Assembly: GCA_025355385.1 (NCBI GenBank)
Contig: JANXZS010000083.1
Location: 1-64,000, forward strand
Direction of reading: 5' to 3'
DNA from: Acidobacteriaceae bacterium
GTDB lineage: Bacteria > Acidobacteriota > Terriglobia > Terriglobales > Acidobacteriaceae
DNA: 64,000 nt
Position numbers and translations under genes: made by a program. Positions 43,289 to 51,817 of this stretch are shown here, piece after piece. A model generated the notes under the pieces. That model did not search any database and was not told the DNA's origin. It saw only the letters and a program-made list of their open reading frames with translations. The stretch's first letter is position 1, and each line of letters opens with the position of its first letter.

Positions 43289-46036
43289 TTAGCGTGTTCC
43301 TCCCAGCGCATGCGGGTTGAAGGCGCGGTTTTCTTCCACGGCAGCCTGTGCAGCAGCGAGCCGGGCGGTCAGCAGGCGATAAGGGGAACAGGAGACGTAG
43401 TTCAAGCCGATCTTGTGGCAGAACTTGACTGACTCCGGCTCACCACCATGCTCGCCGCAGATTCCCACCTTGATATTCGGGCGGGAGGCGCGACCCTTGG
43501 CCACGGCACCACTTACAAGCTGGCCAACGCCGTCCTGATCGAGCACGGCAAAGGGATCCTGCTTGAAGATTCCAGCCTTCATGTATGCCGGCAGGAACTT
43601 GTTGATGTCGTCACGCGAAATGCCGAAGGTCGTCTGCGTCAGGTCGTTGGTCCCGAAGCTGAAGAACTCCGCTTCTTTGGCAATCTGGTCGGCTACCAGC
43701 GCGGCGCGCGGCAACTCGATCATCGTGCCAACCAGGTAATCCACCCGGATGCCCTTGTCGGCGAAGACTTCCTCGGCAACGCGGCGGATGATGGCAGATT
43801 GATGCCTCATCTCCTCAACCGTGCTGATGAGAGGAATCATGATTTCAGGATTCACTTCCTGGCCGGTCTTCTTGACGCAAACCGCCGCCTCGAAGATGGC
43901 GCGTGCCTGCATCTCGGTGATCTCCGGAAAGGCAATGCCCAAGCGGCAGCCACGAAGACCCAGCATGGGATTGGTCTCGTGCAGTTCTTCCACGCGGCGC
44001 AGAAGCAGGTGAAGCTCTTTCAGCTTGAACGAGCGCGGCTTGGTGATTTCCAGCTTGGCGATCTGGACCAGGAGGTCTTCGCGCTTAGGCAGGAACTCAT
44101 GCAGCGGAGGATCCAGCAGCCGAACCGTGACCGGCAGGCCGTGCATCGTTTTGAACAATCCCAGGAAGTCCGCTCTCTGCATCGGGAGCAGCTTCTTGAG
44201 CGCCAGCAGGCGATCTTTTTCGTTATCCGCCAGAATCATCGCCTGCATCAGCGGCAGACGGTCTTCGGCGAAGAACATGTGCTCGGTGCGGCAGAGCCCG
44301 ATGCCTTCGGCACCGAACATGACTGCCTGGCGCGCGTCGCGAGGAATGTCGGCGTTGGCGCGGATGCGCAGCTTGCGCAGCGGATCTACCCAAGCCATGA
44401 ACTTGACCAGATCTGGATCGTCGGGCGAAGCCGGGAGCGTCTTCAACCTGCCGCCGATCACGCGGCCAGTGGTGCCATCGAGCGAAATCCAGTCACCTTC
44501 CTTGAAGCATTTGCCATGGACGCGCATCTCGCCTTTCTTCTCCTTCACCTCGATGTCGCCCGCTCCAGCTACGCAGCACTTGCCCATGCCGCGCGTAACC
44601 ACCGCGGCGTGCGATGTCATGCCGCCTCGAGAAGTCAAAATGCCGGCTGCTACTTCCATCCCCGCGATATCTTCCGGGGTGGTCTCGCCGCGCACCAGGA
44701 TGATCGAGCTCATCTGGCCACTGTTGGTGTACTTAACCGCATCTTCCGCGGTAAAGACGATCTGGCCCACGGCCGCGCCTGGCGATGCCGGCAGGCCGGT
44801 GGCTAGGACGTCTACGGCAACACCCTTTTCATCCAGCCGGGGAACCAGGAAGTCATATAACTGGTTCGGTTCGACGCGGAAGATGGCTTCTTCTTCGGTA
44901 ATCAGGTTTTCGCGGACCATGTCGATGGCGATGCGCACAGCGGCCAGGCCAGTACGCTTTCCATTGCGCGTTTGCAGCATATAGAGGTGACCATCCTGGA
45001 TGGTGAACTCAAAGTCCTGCAAGTCGCGATAGTGCTTTTCCATCTTCCATGTCAGGCTGCGAAGCTGGTCGTACACGTGCGGCATCAGCCGCTGCAGTTC
45101 GCTGATCGGCATCGGCGTACGTACGCCGGAGACCACATCCTCGCCCTGCGCGTTCATCAGGAATTCGCCGAAAAACTCGCGCTCGCCCGTCGCTGGGTTC
45201 CGCGTAAAGCCGACGCCCGTACCGCTTGAATCCCCCAGGTTGCCGAACACCATCGCCTGGATGTTCACGGCTGTCCCCAACATGTCGTCAATGTGATTAA
45301 TGCGGCGGTAGGTCTTCGCACGCTCGTTGGTCCAGGAGTTGAAGACTGCATCGCGCGCCATCACAAGCTGCTCGTGGGGATCTTGCGGGAAGTCTTTCCT
45401 AGTGTGTTTCTGGATCAACTTTCTGTACTCTACGATGATCTCTTTCAGCGCTTCGGCTGTCAGTTCGGTGTCGAGCGTGGCATGCTTCTTTTTCTTCATG
45501 CCGTCGAAGATCGTTTCAAACTCATGCTTCTTGATGCCAAGCACAACGTCGCCAAACATCTGGATCAGGCGGCGATAGGAGTCATATGCAAAGCGGGGAT
45601 TGCTCGTCTTTTTAGCCAGGGCCTCAACCGATTTGTCGTTGAGTCCGAGATTCAAAATCGTGTCCATCATGCCTGGCATGGAAAACTTTGCGCCTGAGCG
45701 CACTGAAACCAGCAGGGGATTCTCGCCCTCGCCCAGCTTCTGGCCCTGCAGCTTCTCAAGCCGCAACAGAGCTTTATTCATCTGCTCATCGACATCGGGG
45801 CTCAACCCGCCCTTCATGTACTCGCGACATGCATCCGTCTGGATCGTGAATCCCGGAGGTACAGGTAGGCCGACGTTGGTCATCTCCGCCAGTCCGGCAC
45901 CCTTTCCGCCCAGCACGTCCTTCATTTTTCCGTTGCCCTCTGCTGACCCTCCGCCGAAGAAATACGCATACTGCGTCTTCAATTGCGAAGGGCTGGCTAC
46001 AGCTACGACTGATTCTTCCACCGTCATCACGCTCAT
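43289..46036 (-). CDS. ppdK: Pyruvate phosphate dikinase
   Basis: A 915-aa enzyme interconverting pyruvate + ATP + Pi and PEP + AMP + PPi. The N-terminal ATP-grasp domain has VLGGKGAGLAEMTNVGLPVP and SVRSGAKFSMPGMMDTILNL. The phosphohistidine domain has ILTSRGGMTSHAAVVTRGMG with the catalytic His, and the PEP/pyruvate barrel has FFSFGTNDLTQTTFGISRDD and CGEHGGEPESVKF, with the catalytic Cys near the end. I chose the ATG at 46036 because GGAGG lies seven bases before it, within a slightly longer open frame. It appears monocistronic; a terminator lies about 80 bp downstream. Confidence 0.97.
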   Translation of the reverse strand: MSVMTVEESVVAVASPSQLKTQYAYFFGGGSAEGNGKMKDVLGGKGAGLAEMTNVGLPVPPGFTIQTDACREYMKGGLSPDVDEQMNKALLRLEKLQGQKLGEGENPLLVSVRSGAKFSMPGMMDTILNLGLNDKSVEALAKKTSNPRFAYDSYRRLIQMFGDVVLGIKKHEFETIFDGMKKKKHATLDTELTAEALKEIIVEYRKLIQKHTRKDFPQDPHEQLVMARDAVFNSWTNERAKTYRRINHIDDMLGTAVNIQAMVFGNLGDSSGTGVGFTRNPATGEREFFGEFLMNAQGEDVVSGVRTPMPISELQRLMPHVYDQLRSLTWKMEKHYRDLQDFEFTIQDGHLYMLQTRNGKRTGLAAVRIAIDMVRENLITEEEAIFRVEPNQLYDFLVPRLDEKGVAVDVLATGLPASPGAAVGQIVFTAEDAVKYTNSGQMSSIILVRGETTPEDIAGMEVAAGILTSRGGMTSHAAVVTRGMGKCCVAGAGDIEVKEKKGEMRVHGKCFKEGDWISLDGTTGRVIGGRLKTLPASPDDPDLVKFMAWVDPLRKLRIRANADIPRDARQAVMFGAEGIGLCRTEHMFFAEDRLPLMQAMILADNEKDRLLALKKLLPMQRADFLGLFKTMHGLPVTVRLLDPPLHEFLPKREDLLVQIAKLEITKPRSFKLKELHLLLRRVEELHETNPMLGLRGCRLGIAFPEITEMQARAIFEAAVCVKKTGQEVNPEIMIPLISTVEEMRHQSAIIRRVAEEVFADKGIRVDYLVGTMIELPRAALVADQIAKEAEFFSFGTNDLTQTTFGISRDDINKFLPAYMKAGIFKQDPFAVLDQDGVGQLVSGAVAKGRASRPNIKVGICGEHGGEPESVKFCHKIGLNYVSCSPYRLLTARLAAAQAAVEENRAFNPHALGGTR

Positions 46037-46458
46037 TCGGAACCTCCGTTCCAACTGCTACTTCTGCTCTAGTCGAACAACATGCCTCTAGGCAATTTCC
46101 TGAAAAAATCTCGATTGGCCGCGATTGTTAGCCTTGGACCTAGCAACAGTATGTGTCGGCTGTCACTGACATGAGTATGTGGCGATTGTTTTTCTTTGGG
46201 TGTCCAATGGGTGTGTCCTTGCTTCTGCACTAACTGCCCCGGCCAGTTTTTTGGATCGAGAGCAATCCTACTCCAGATGTATCTGAAATAGCCGGGCGTG
46301 GCGCTACCTTTCAGCGTCGGGGCTAGCGCTGGGGAACGACGTATGAACTCTTAGGTTTTAGTGGGGAGTCTTGTAGAGGGCGCGACAAAGGTTGCTATGG
46401 CCGGTCGGGGGAGCAGACCGGCGCAGACGTCAGAATCTACTGCTTAGACGCGATTGGG
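46037..46458. other. Intergenic region between ppdK and the STAS gene
   Basis: About 420 bp with no gene seen. CTTCTGCTCTAG at 46061-46072 matches the outer 12 bases of the dispersed palindromic element and may be a decayed end. A CCGGTC/GACCGG hairpin (46401-46421) lies about 40 bp past the STAS stop. Confidence 0.4.
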
Positions 46459-46779
46459 TTACGCATCCTTGCAGAGCAGCACGGAGTCAAGCCCGAGTAC
46501 CGTGAGAATCTCCCGGGTGTGCTGCGTGGGGTTAATCAAAGATAAGGTTGTACCAGACTGTTCCGCCACCTGTCGCAGCGTCATCAGGGATCCAACCCCG
46601 CCGGCGTCGATGACTTCGACAGCCGACATATCCAGAATCACGCAGAACGTTCGCAGCACCGCGAGCACCGTAGCGATCAGTTCTGCCTCACTACCGCGGA
46701 TCAGCCTGGGCGGACATTCCAGTAGCCTCGCACCAGCGAGCGATGCCTGCAGGCAGTCAGTTGGGAATTGAGTGGCCAT
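46459..46779 (-). CDS. STAS-domain protein (anti-sigma factor antagonist-like)
   Basis: A 106-aa single STAS domain, the fold of SpoIIAA/RsbV antagonists that bind anti-sigma kinases. The core is FCVILDMSAVEVIDAGGVGS then LMTLRQVAEQSG. At the position of the phosphoacceptor Ser of SpoIIAA (D-S-S-G), this protein reads D-A-G-G, so it probably cannot be phosphorylated there. AAGGAGACCACACAT precedes the ATG. No anti-sigma or sigma gene is adjacent; the SpoIIE-type phosphatase at 49.4 kb is the nearest possible partner. Function remains open. Confidence 0.85.
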   Translation of the reverse strand: MATQFPTDCLQASLAGARLLECPPRLIRGSEAELIATVLAVLRTFCVILDMSAVEVIDAGGVGSLMTLRQVAEQSGTTLSLINPTQHTREILTVLGLDSVLLCKDA

Positions 46780-46903
46780 ATGTGTGGTCTCCTTGGTGCT
46801 TTTGCCTCAAATATTAGACGTCGCAGGCGCTTCGAAGACTCGCCTTTTTGCATCACAAGAGGGTCGTCAACGGTTATCGAATGCTGAATACTGATACGCA
46901 AAG

Positions 46904-48067
46904 ATGCCCGCCCCGGTTTCCATCTCGCAACACTTAACATCCCTTTCACATGAAGCGGGATTCAGTGCCGCTGGCATTGCCGCCGTCCCGGCTCCCGGAT
47001 CGATCGAGCACGAGAGAGAGGTGCTGCGCTGCGAGGAGTGGATTGCCAGCGGAGCCTCCGGCGAGATGGAGTACCTCCAGCGCCGCAACGAGGATGGAAA
47101 TCTCCTGCGATCCTCGTTACGGCATGTATTTCCCTGGGCGCGTTCCGTTGTCGTATGTGTGACGAACTACAATACAGGTGCGCCGCGATCCATTGACCCT
47201 GCGCGGGACGAACAGGCATGGATCGCCAAATATGCGTGGACCAGCCGTCGCGAGCCCAATGGAAGCACCGTTCCCAGCGACTATCACCGCGTGCTTCTTA
47301 GGCGTCTGCGGCTAGTCGAAGCCGGCATGCAGGCTTTTCGCGGGCCATTCGAATCGCGCTGCTTTGTGGATACTGGTCCGGTTGTGGAGCGCCTCTTCGC
47401 CCGCCACGCTGGTGTCGGCTGGACCGCGAAAAACACCTGCACGATCAATGAGAAACTTGGCTCCTGGCTGTTTCTTGCCGTGATCGTTACTTCGCTCGAA
47501 CTGGGAGAGCCTGAGCGCGCCTCGCTTACAGAAGATCGCTGTGGGAGTTGCCGCCGCTGCATCGAGGCCTGTCCTACCAATGCGCTAGCGACGCCCTACC
47601 AGATGGATGCCAGCCTCTGCATCGCCTATCTCACCATCGAAAAGCGTGGTGACATCCCGGTGGACCTGCGATCCAGGATGGGTCGACAGGTATTCGGCTG
47701 TGATATTTGTCAGGATGTGTGTCCGTGGAATCGCAAGGCGCCCATATCCACCGATGACCAGCTGGCTCCGCGCCGTGAACTCATCAACCCAGCGCTTGAC
47801 TGGCTTGGCGCGATGGGCGAAGAGGACTTCAATCGCACGTTCAATGGTTCCCCTGTGCGGCGAACGAAGTTCAGCGGGCTCAGACGCAATATCGCCATCG
47901 CAATGGGCAACAGCGGATTGCGTCAGTTTCTGCCCCGTCTCGAGCAGTGGTCTGAGGGTCAAGACACGGTCATAGCGGAAGCGGCCAGGTGGGGAGTTGC
48001 TCAGATTCAAGGCGGCATTGTGGCGGCACACGGAGATTTCCCTCAGCCGCTGACGAAGAAGCAGTGA
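46904..48067 (+). CDS. queG: Epoxyqueuosine reductase
   Basis: A 387-aa cobalamin- and iron-sulfur-dependent enzyme that reduces epoxyqueuosine to queuosine in tRNA. Two ferredoxin-like [4Fe-4S] motifs are seen: CGSCRRCIEACPTNAL near residue 208 and CDICQDVCPWN near residue 266. The N-terminal part has FPWARSVVVCVTNY and VDTGPVVERLFARHAGVGW, the cobalamin-binding core. Length is typical. Single gene, divergent from the STAS gene; its end overlaps nothing and a cold-shock remnant follows. Confidence 0.95.
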   Translation: MPAPVSISQHLTSLSHEAGFSAAGIAAVPAPGSIEHEREVLRCEEWIASGASGEMEYLQRRNEDGNLLRSSLRHVFPWARSVVVCVTNYNTGAPRSIDPARDEQAWIAKYAWTSRREPNGSTVPSDYHRVLLRRLRLVEAGMQAFRGPFESRCFVDTGPVVERLFARHAGVGWTAKNTCTINEKLGSWLFLAVIVTSLELGEPERASLTEDRCGSCRRCIEACPTNALATPYQMDASLCIAYLTIEKRGDIPVDLRSRMGRQVFGCDICQDVCPWNRKAPISTDDQLAPRRELINPALDWLGAMGEEDFNRTFNGSPVRRTKFSGLRRNIAIAMGNSGLRQFLPRLEQWSEGQDTVIAEAARWGVAQIQGGIVAAHGDFPQPLTKKQ

Positions 48068-48149
48068 ATCCTCATTCGCGTGTCTTTAGGCTGGACACTG
48101 CCGCGGGGCTGAATGCGGGGCCGTTGTAACGAACCGAGAAGCCTCAAGC

Positions 48150-48248
48150 TTATGCGCTGCGGGTGACGTTGGACGCATTCAGGCCCTTAGGTCCCTGCTG
48201 GCACTCGAACTCGACTCCTTCCCCCTCGTTCAAAGTCTTGTAACCGTT
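48150..48248 (-). pseudogene. C-terminal remnant of a cold-shock protein gene
   Basis: The leftward frame reads NGYKTLNEGEGVEFECQQGP then KGLNASNVTRSA before TAA. This matches the last half of CspA-family proteins (GYKTLNEGQ-VEFE--QGPKG-QA-NV). A stop codon lies just upstream (TAG at 48249-48251) and the following DNA encodes no beginning, so the RNA-binding KGFGFI half is missing. A small, directly visible gene remnant; the sense of the loss event is unknown. Confidence 0.85.
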
Positions 48249-48306
48249 CTAACATGAATGGGCCATTGCGCGCCGCCGTGGATCGACTGATAACATTAGG
48301 GAAATC

Positions 48307-49263
48307 ATGCAAATACCATCCGTTCGCCGCCCTGCTGATGCGGATGAGCGGGTTCTCCCTTCCGCACACCCCCCGATTCACCCCGCCGCTGACGCCGGCA
48401 TCTGGGGCCAGGTTGTCGCGCTGGTGCGCTACCTTGCCCAGAGTGAGGTGCACACTTATGCCTTCAGCGTGGCGGCTTGCGCGCTGCTCTCGCTTTTTCC
48501 CTTCATCGTAATGATGTACACCCTGGCCCAATACGTCTTTCGCTCGCAGGGCATGTGGCGTGTTATCGGCGGCATGATTCGGTTCTTCCTGCCCACCACG
48601 CATTCCGACCAGGTATTTGTCGTCAAAAATATGGAGTTGGTCGTCAGCGGGCACCACCATATCGCCCTCATTTCCATCATTACGCTCTTCATCTCCTGCA
48701 CCGGGATCTTTCTTCCCCTGGAAGTGGCCCTGAATCAGGTGTGGGGCGTGGCTAGGAGTCGCTCGTACCTGATGAATCAAGTGGTCGCGCTGGGCCTGGC
48801 CGCGCTTATGGTCATCCTGGCAACCATTGTGGCCATCCTCAATGCCACGCAGCGGTCCGTGCTGGGACTTCTCTTCTTCGGCCATACGGAAAATATCGTG
48901 TTTCGCGTCGCCTCGCTCTCGCTGCTTGAGGTCACAACCGTTCTCGCCAGCATCGCCATGTTCTTCTTTACCTACTGGCTGCTGCCCAACCGCAAAATCC
49001 CCGCGCGCGCCGTGCTCCCTACTGCAATTACCACGGGCCTCATATGGGAGTCTTGCAAATACGCCTATATCTCCGCCCTGCCGCATCTCGATCTGCGCGC
49101 AGCCTACGGCCCCTTTGAAACTTCGGTTGGACTGATGATATGGGCGTACGTCTCCGGCCTTCTGCTGCTGGGTGGGGCACATTATTCCGCATCCCGCTAC
49201 ACGCGCAGGCTGGCGCGCGAGGCGGAGCTCGAAGAAGAGGCCCGCGAGGCACTAGCCTGTTGA
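48307..49263 (+). CDS. YihY/BrkB-family inner-membrane protein
   Basis: A 318-aa polytopic protein. Family blocks are HTYAFSVAACALLSLFPFIV near residue 50, ALISIITLFISCTGIFLPLE and LPNRKIPARAVLPTAITTG, then AYGPFETSVGLMIWAYVSGL near residue 270. YihY homologues were once called ribonuclease BN in error; their true role is unclear. About six membrane segments follow an N-terminal cytoplasmic stretch. The start at 48307 lacks a strong RBS. Single gene after the cold-shock remnant. Confidence 0.9.
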   Translation: MQIPSVRRPADADERVLPSAHPPIHPAADAGIWGQVVALVRYLAQSEVHTYAFSVAACALLSLFPFIVMMYTLAQYVFRSQGMWRVIGGMIRFFLPTTHSDQVFVVKNMELVVSGHHHIALISIITLFISCTGIFLPLEVALNQVWGVARSRSYLMNQVVALGLAALMVILATIVAILNATQRSVLGLLFFGHTENIVFRVASLSLLEVTTVLASIAMFFFTYWLLPNRKIPARAVLPTAITTGLIWESCKYAYISALPHLDLRAAYGPFETSVGLMIWAYVSGLLLLGGAHYSASRYTRRLAREAELEEEAREALAC

Positions 49264-49446
49264 TCGGCCGCGCTCGCAGGTAGGGGGTCTGCCAATTCCC
49301 CTTTTAATGCCATCGGATTGTTTTCTCCACTCTGCACGCCAAGGTATCGCCGACCACGGAGGCAATCCCGTCGCCGAACACGGCCATCCGGAACCCCTTC
49401 ACGCTACGTTACTTGAGCCTCAAAATGCGCTAAACTCAGCCAAGCC

Positions 49447-51603
49447 ATGGCCAGTGTTCTCACCTCGATAGAAGCCAGAATCTACCGTTTCTTCCACCGG
49501 CAGCCCCCTCGTGGCAGACTCCATCGCATTGGCTTCTGGCTATTGATCGTCTATGTCGTCTTGATGGCTGCAGCTTACCTCCCCGGGGCAGCAGGAAGCA
49601 TTTCACGCGGATCGAAGGGCTGGACGCTCTCCTGCCTGGCGCTCATTTACCTGTGGCTTGGCGCGAGGCGGCTCTTCCGCAATGTGTTGTGGAAGGTTCG
49701 TAACCGGCTTATTGTCACCTACCTGCTAATGGCCCTTGCGCCTGTGGTTTTGTTCGCGATCCTTGCGCTGGCATCTGCGTATGTGTTCTCCGGCGAATTT
49801 GCCATCTTCGCCGTCACTTCGCAGATCCATAGTGAACTGGCGCATCTTGAGTCGGAGAACCAGGCCCTGGCCGCTCACATCAGCCAAGTGCTCGAAGACA
49901 ATCCAAAGGCCAAATTCGTGACGTTGCCGGGGAGGGATGTGAAGGACAAGAGACACCCCGGCTTTGAAGTGGCCGCCTTCCGCAATGGCATTCGAGTGCC
50001 GCTGGATTCGGTTGCCGGCGGCCGGCGATCCCTGGAACTTCCCGTTTGGGCGTCCGATGGTTTTAGCGGCATTGTGGCGGACAATGGCAGGCTCTATCTC
50101 CGTGCCTTTAATTCGCACAGCGTCGGCGACCGCCAGACGATGATGATCACCAGCGTGCCGCTCAGTAAAGAAAGCGCCGATCAGATTGCTACCGGCCTTG
50201 GCATGGTGACTATTCTTCCTTCGTTCAATCTGGACGAAGAGGACGCAGGTCGTGGCCCCTTGGGTACCGGCAAACGCCCCGGTGCCCGGATCAATGGAGC
50301 GGATATGGCCAGTGCAAGTTCAGCGCCTGGCAGCGTTACGGGCGGCAAGCTTCCACGACCTGAGCATTTCTATGATCTGTCCATCGATTTTTTCGCTCCC
50401 CTGGCCATCTCCGACTGGCAGACAGGCAAGCCGCATTTCATCGGCATCCTGGTTAATTCGCAACCTTCTCTGCTCTATCGCCGATTGGTCATCACGTCCC
50501 TGAAGGGGCAAAGTATTTTCCAAACGCTCCTCATTGGCCTGGCGATTTTCTTTGGCCTGCTGGAACTGATTGCCTTCATCATGGCGGTGCGTTTGAATCG
50601 GACCATCACCCAGTCCGTCCATGATCTTTACGAAGCCACGCGTGAGGTCGATAACGGCAACTTTACCCACCGCATTCCTGTCCGGCGCAAGGATCAGCTT
50701 GCCGCACTCAGCGGCTCCTTCAACTCCATGACCTCTTCGCTGGAGGGATTGCTGCAGGAGCAGCGAGAAAAAGAACGTCTGCAGAACGAACTGGATATCG
50801 CACAGGAGGTGCAGGCCAACCTGTTCCCCCGTGACGACATCTCCCTGCCCAGCCTGGAGTTGCACGGCATCTGCCGTCCCGCACGAACGGTCAGCGGGGA
50901 TTACTACGATTTTCTCCTTTTTGGGAAGGCAGGACTGGGCCTGGCACTTGGCGACATCAGCGGTAAGGGTATTTCAGCCGCGCTATTGATGGCGACTCTC
51001 CACTCCGCGGTGCGCGCGTATCGCTTTGCCGGTGAGGAACTCGTCTATGAAGGCATGCAGGCTTTCAATACTCCGCGGGCGTCTAGCGTGGATAAGGCCA
51101 GGGGCGCTGAAGAGATCGATTGCGGGGAGTGGTTTGAGTCGCCGGGTAAGATACTGGCCCTGTTGAATCGCCATCTCTATCGCAGCACGCAGCCGGAGAA
51201 ATACGCGACTTTGTTCCTGGCACACTATCAGACTGAGGGCAGCCGGCTGACTTACTCAAATGGCGGACAGCTCCCGCCGCTGCTGCTTCGCCGGGACGAT
51301 TCCGTAGTGCGGCTGGATTGCGGCGGTACGGTCGTGGGGCTGATGGACGGCATGAGTTATGAGCAGGGTACTGTGCAGATGAAGCGCGGCGACATCCTCG
51401 TAGCCTACAGCGATGGCGTGACCGAGCCTGAGAATGACTTTGGTGATTTTGGCGAGGACAGGCTGCTCGATATTGTGCGCAGGAACCGCTACCTGCCGCT
51501 GCCCGTCATTTGCGAACAGGTTATGCAGGCATTGCGGGACTGGATCGGCGCGCAGGAACAACCGGATGACATTACGCTGGTTCTTGCCAGGCAGGTTTCG
51601 TAG
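49447..51603 (+). CDS. Membrane PP2C/SpoIIE-type phosphatase with HAMP domain
   Basis: A 718-aa Ser/Thr phosphatase of the RsbU/SpoIIE group. Membrane segments lie near residues 27-46, 58-76 and 90-115; an extracytoplasmic part extends to about 350; a further helix (TLLIGLAIFFGLLELIAFIM) leads into a HAMP domain (ATREVDNGNFTHRIPVRRKD) and a short coiled coil (EKERLQNELDIAQEVQANLF). The PP2C core has the metal-binding Asp motifs SGDYYDF, LGDISGKG, AYSDGVTEPEN and QPDDITLV. It should dephosphorylate an anti-sigma antagonist, but the STAS protein at 46.5 kb lacks the Ser. Repeat copy 3 follows the stop. Confidence 0.93.
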   Translation: MASVLTSIEARIYRFFHRQPPRGRLHRIGFWLLIVYVVLMAAAYLPGAAGSISRGSKGWTLSCLALIYLWLGARRLFRNVLWKVRNRLIVTYLLMALAPVVLFAILALASAYVFSGEFAIFAVTSQIHSELAHLESENQALAAHISQVLEDNPKAKFVTLPGRDVKDKRHPGFEVAAFRNGIRVPLDSVAGGRRSLELPVWASDGFSGIVADNGRLYLRAFNSHSVGDRQTMMITSVPLSKESADQIATGLGMVTILPSFNLDEEDAGRGPLGTGKRPGARINGADMASASSAPGSVTGGKLPRPEHFYDLSIDFFAPLAISDWQTGKPHFIGILVNSQPSLLYRRLVITSLKGQSIFQTLLIGLAIFFGLLELIAFIMAVRLNRTITQSVHDLYEATREVDNGNFTHRIPVRRKDQLAALSGSFNSMTSSLEGLLQEQREKERLQNELDIAQEVQANLFPRDDISLPSLELHGICRPARTVSGDYYDFLLFGKAGLGLALGDISGKGISAALLMATLHSAVRAYRFAGEELVYEGMQAFNTPRASSVDKARGAEEIDCGEWFESPGKILALLNRHLYRSTQPEKYATLFLAHYQTEGSRLTYSNGGQLPPLLLRRDDSVVRLDCGGTVVGLMDGMSYEQGTVQMKRGDILVAYSDGVTEPENDFGDFGEDRLLDIVRRNRYLPLPVICEQVMQALRDWIGAQEQPDDITLVLARQVS

Positions 51604-51639
51604 GAACTCAAGTTAGCGACTCAGCGAAAACCAGCGCGC

Positions 51640-51756
51640 TAGATCGGAAGCAGGGTTACTGTACGAAAAGCCATAGATCTCTGCAGGCAATTATCATCAA
51701 GAAAATGCCTACATTGCTTACGCTGGATACATCATACGATCCCTGCTTCTGCTCTC
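51640..51756. repeat. Dispersed palindromic element, copy 3
   Basis: 117 bp, about 85% like the other copies by eye. The left end is decayed (TAGATCGGAAGCAGGG) while the right end (CCCTGCTTCTGCTCT) is exact. The centre reads GGCAATTATCATCAAG then AAAATGCC. It lies between the ends of the convergent phosphatase and YVTN genes. Confidence 0.85.
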
Positions 51757-51817
51757 AGGTGTGCCCCGGATTAGCTACAGGGATCGATAATTTGCCAGCC
51801 CCTCTGGCCGGCAGCTT

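Noticed and set aside
43200-43290. tRNA-like fragment downstream of ppdK (T-loop-like GGATCGAATC and CTCAGTCGGT).
   Set aside because: The putative T-stem does not pair and there is no anticodon arm or acceptor; not a tRNA.
43448-44806. Long open frame antisense to ppdK.
   Set aside because: Shadow of the conserved PPDK reading frame; no RBS and no recognisable domain.
48187-49182. 331-codon open frame antisense to yihY.
   Set aside because: His/Gly-rich low-complexity shadow; opposite strand carries a clear YihY protein.
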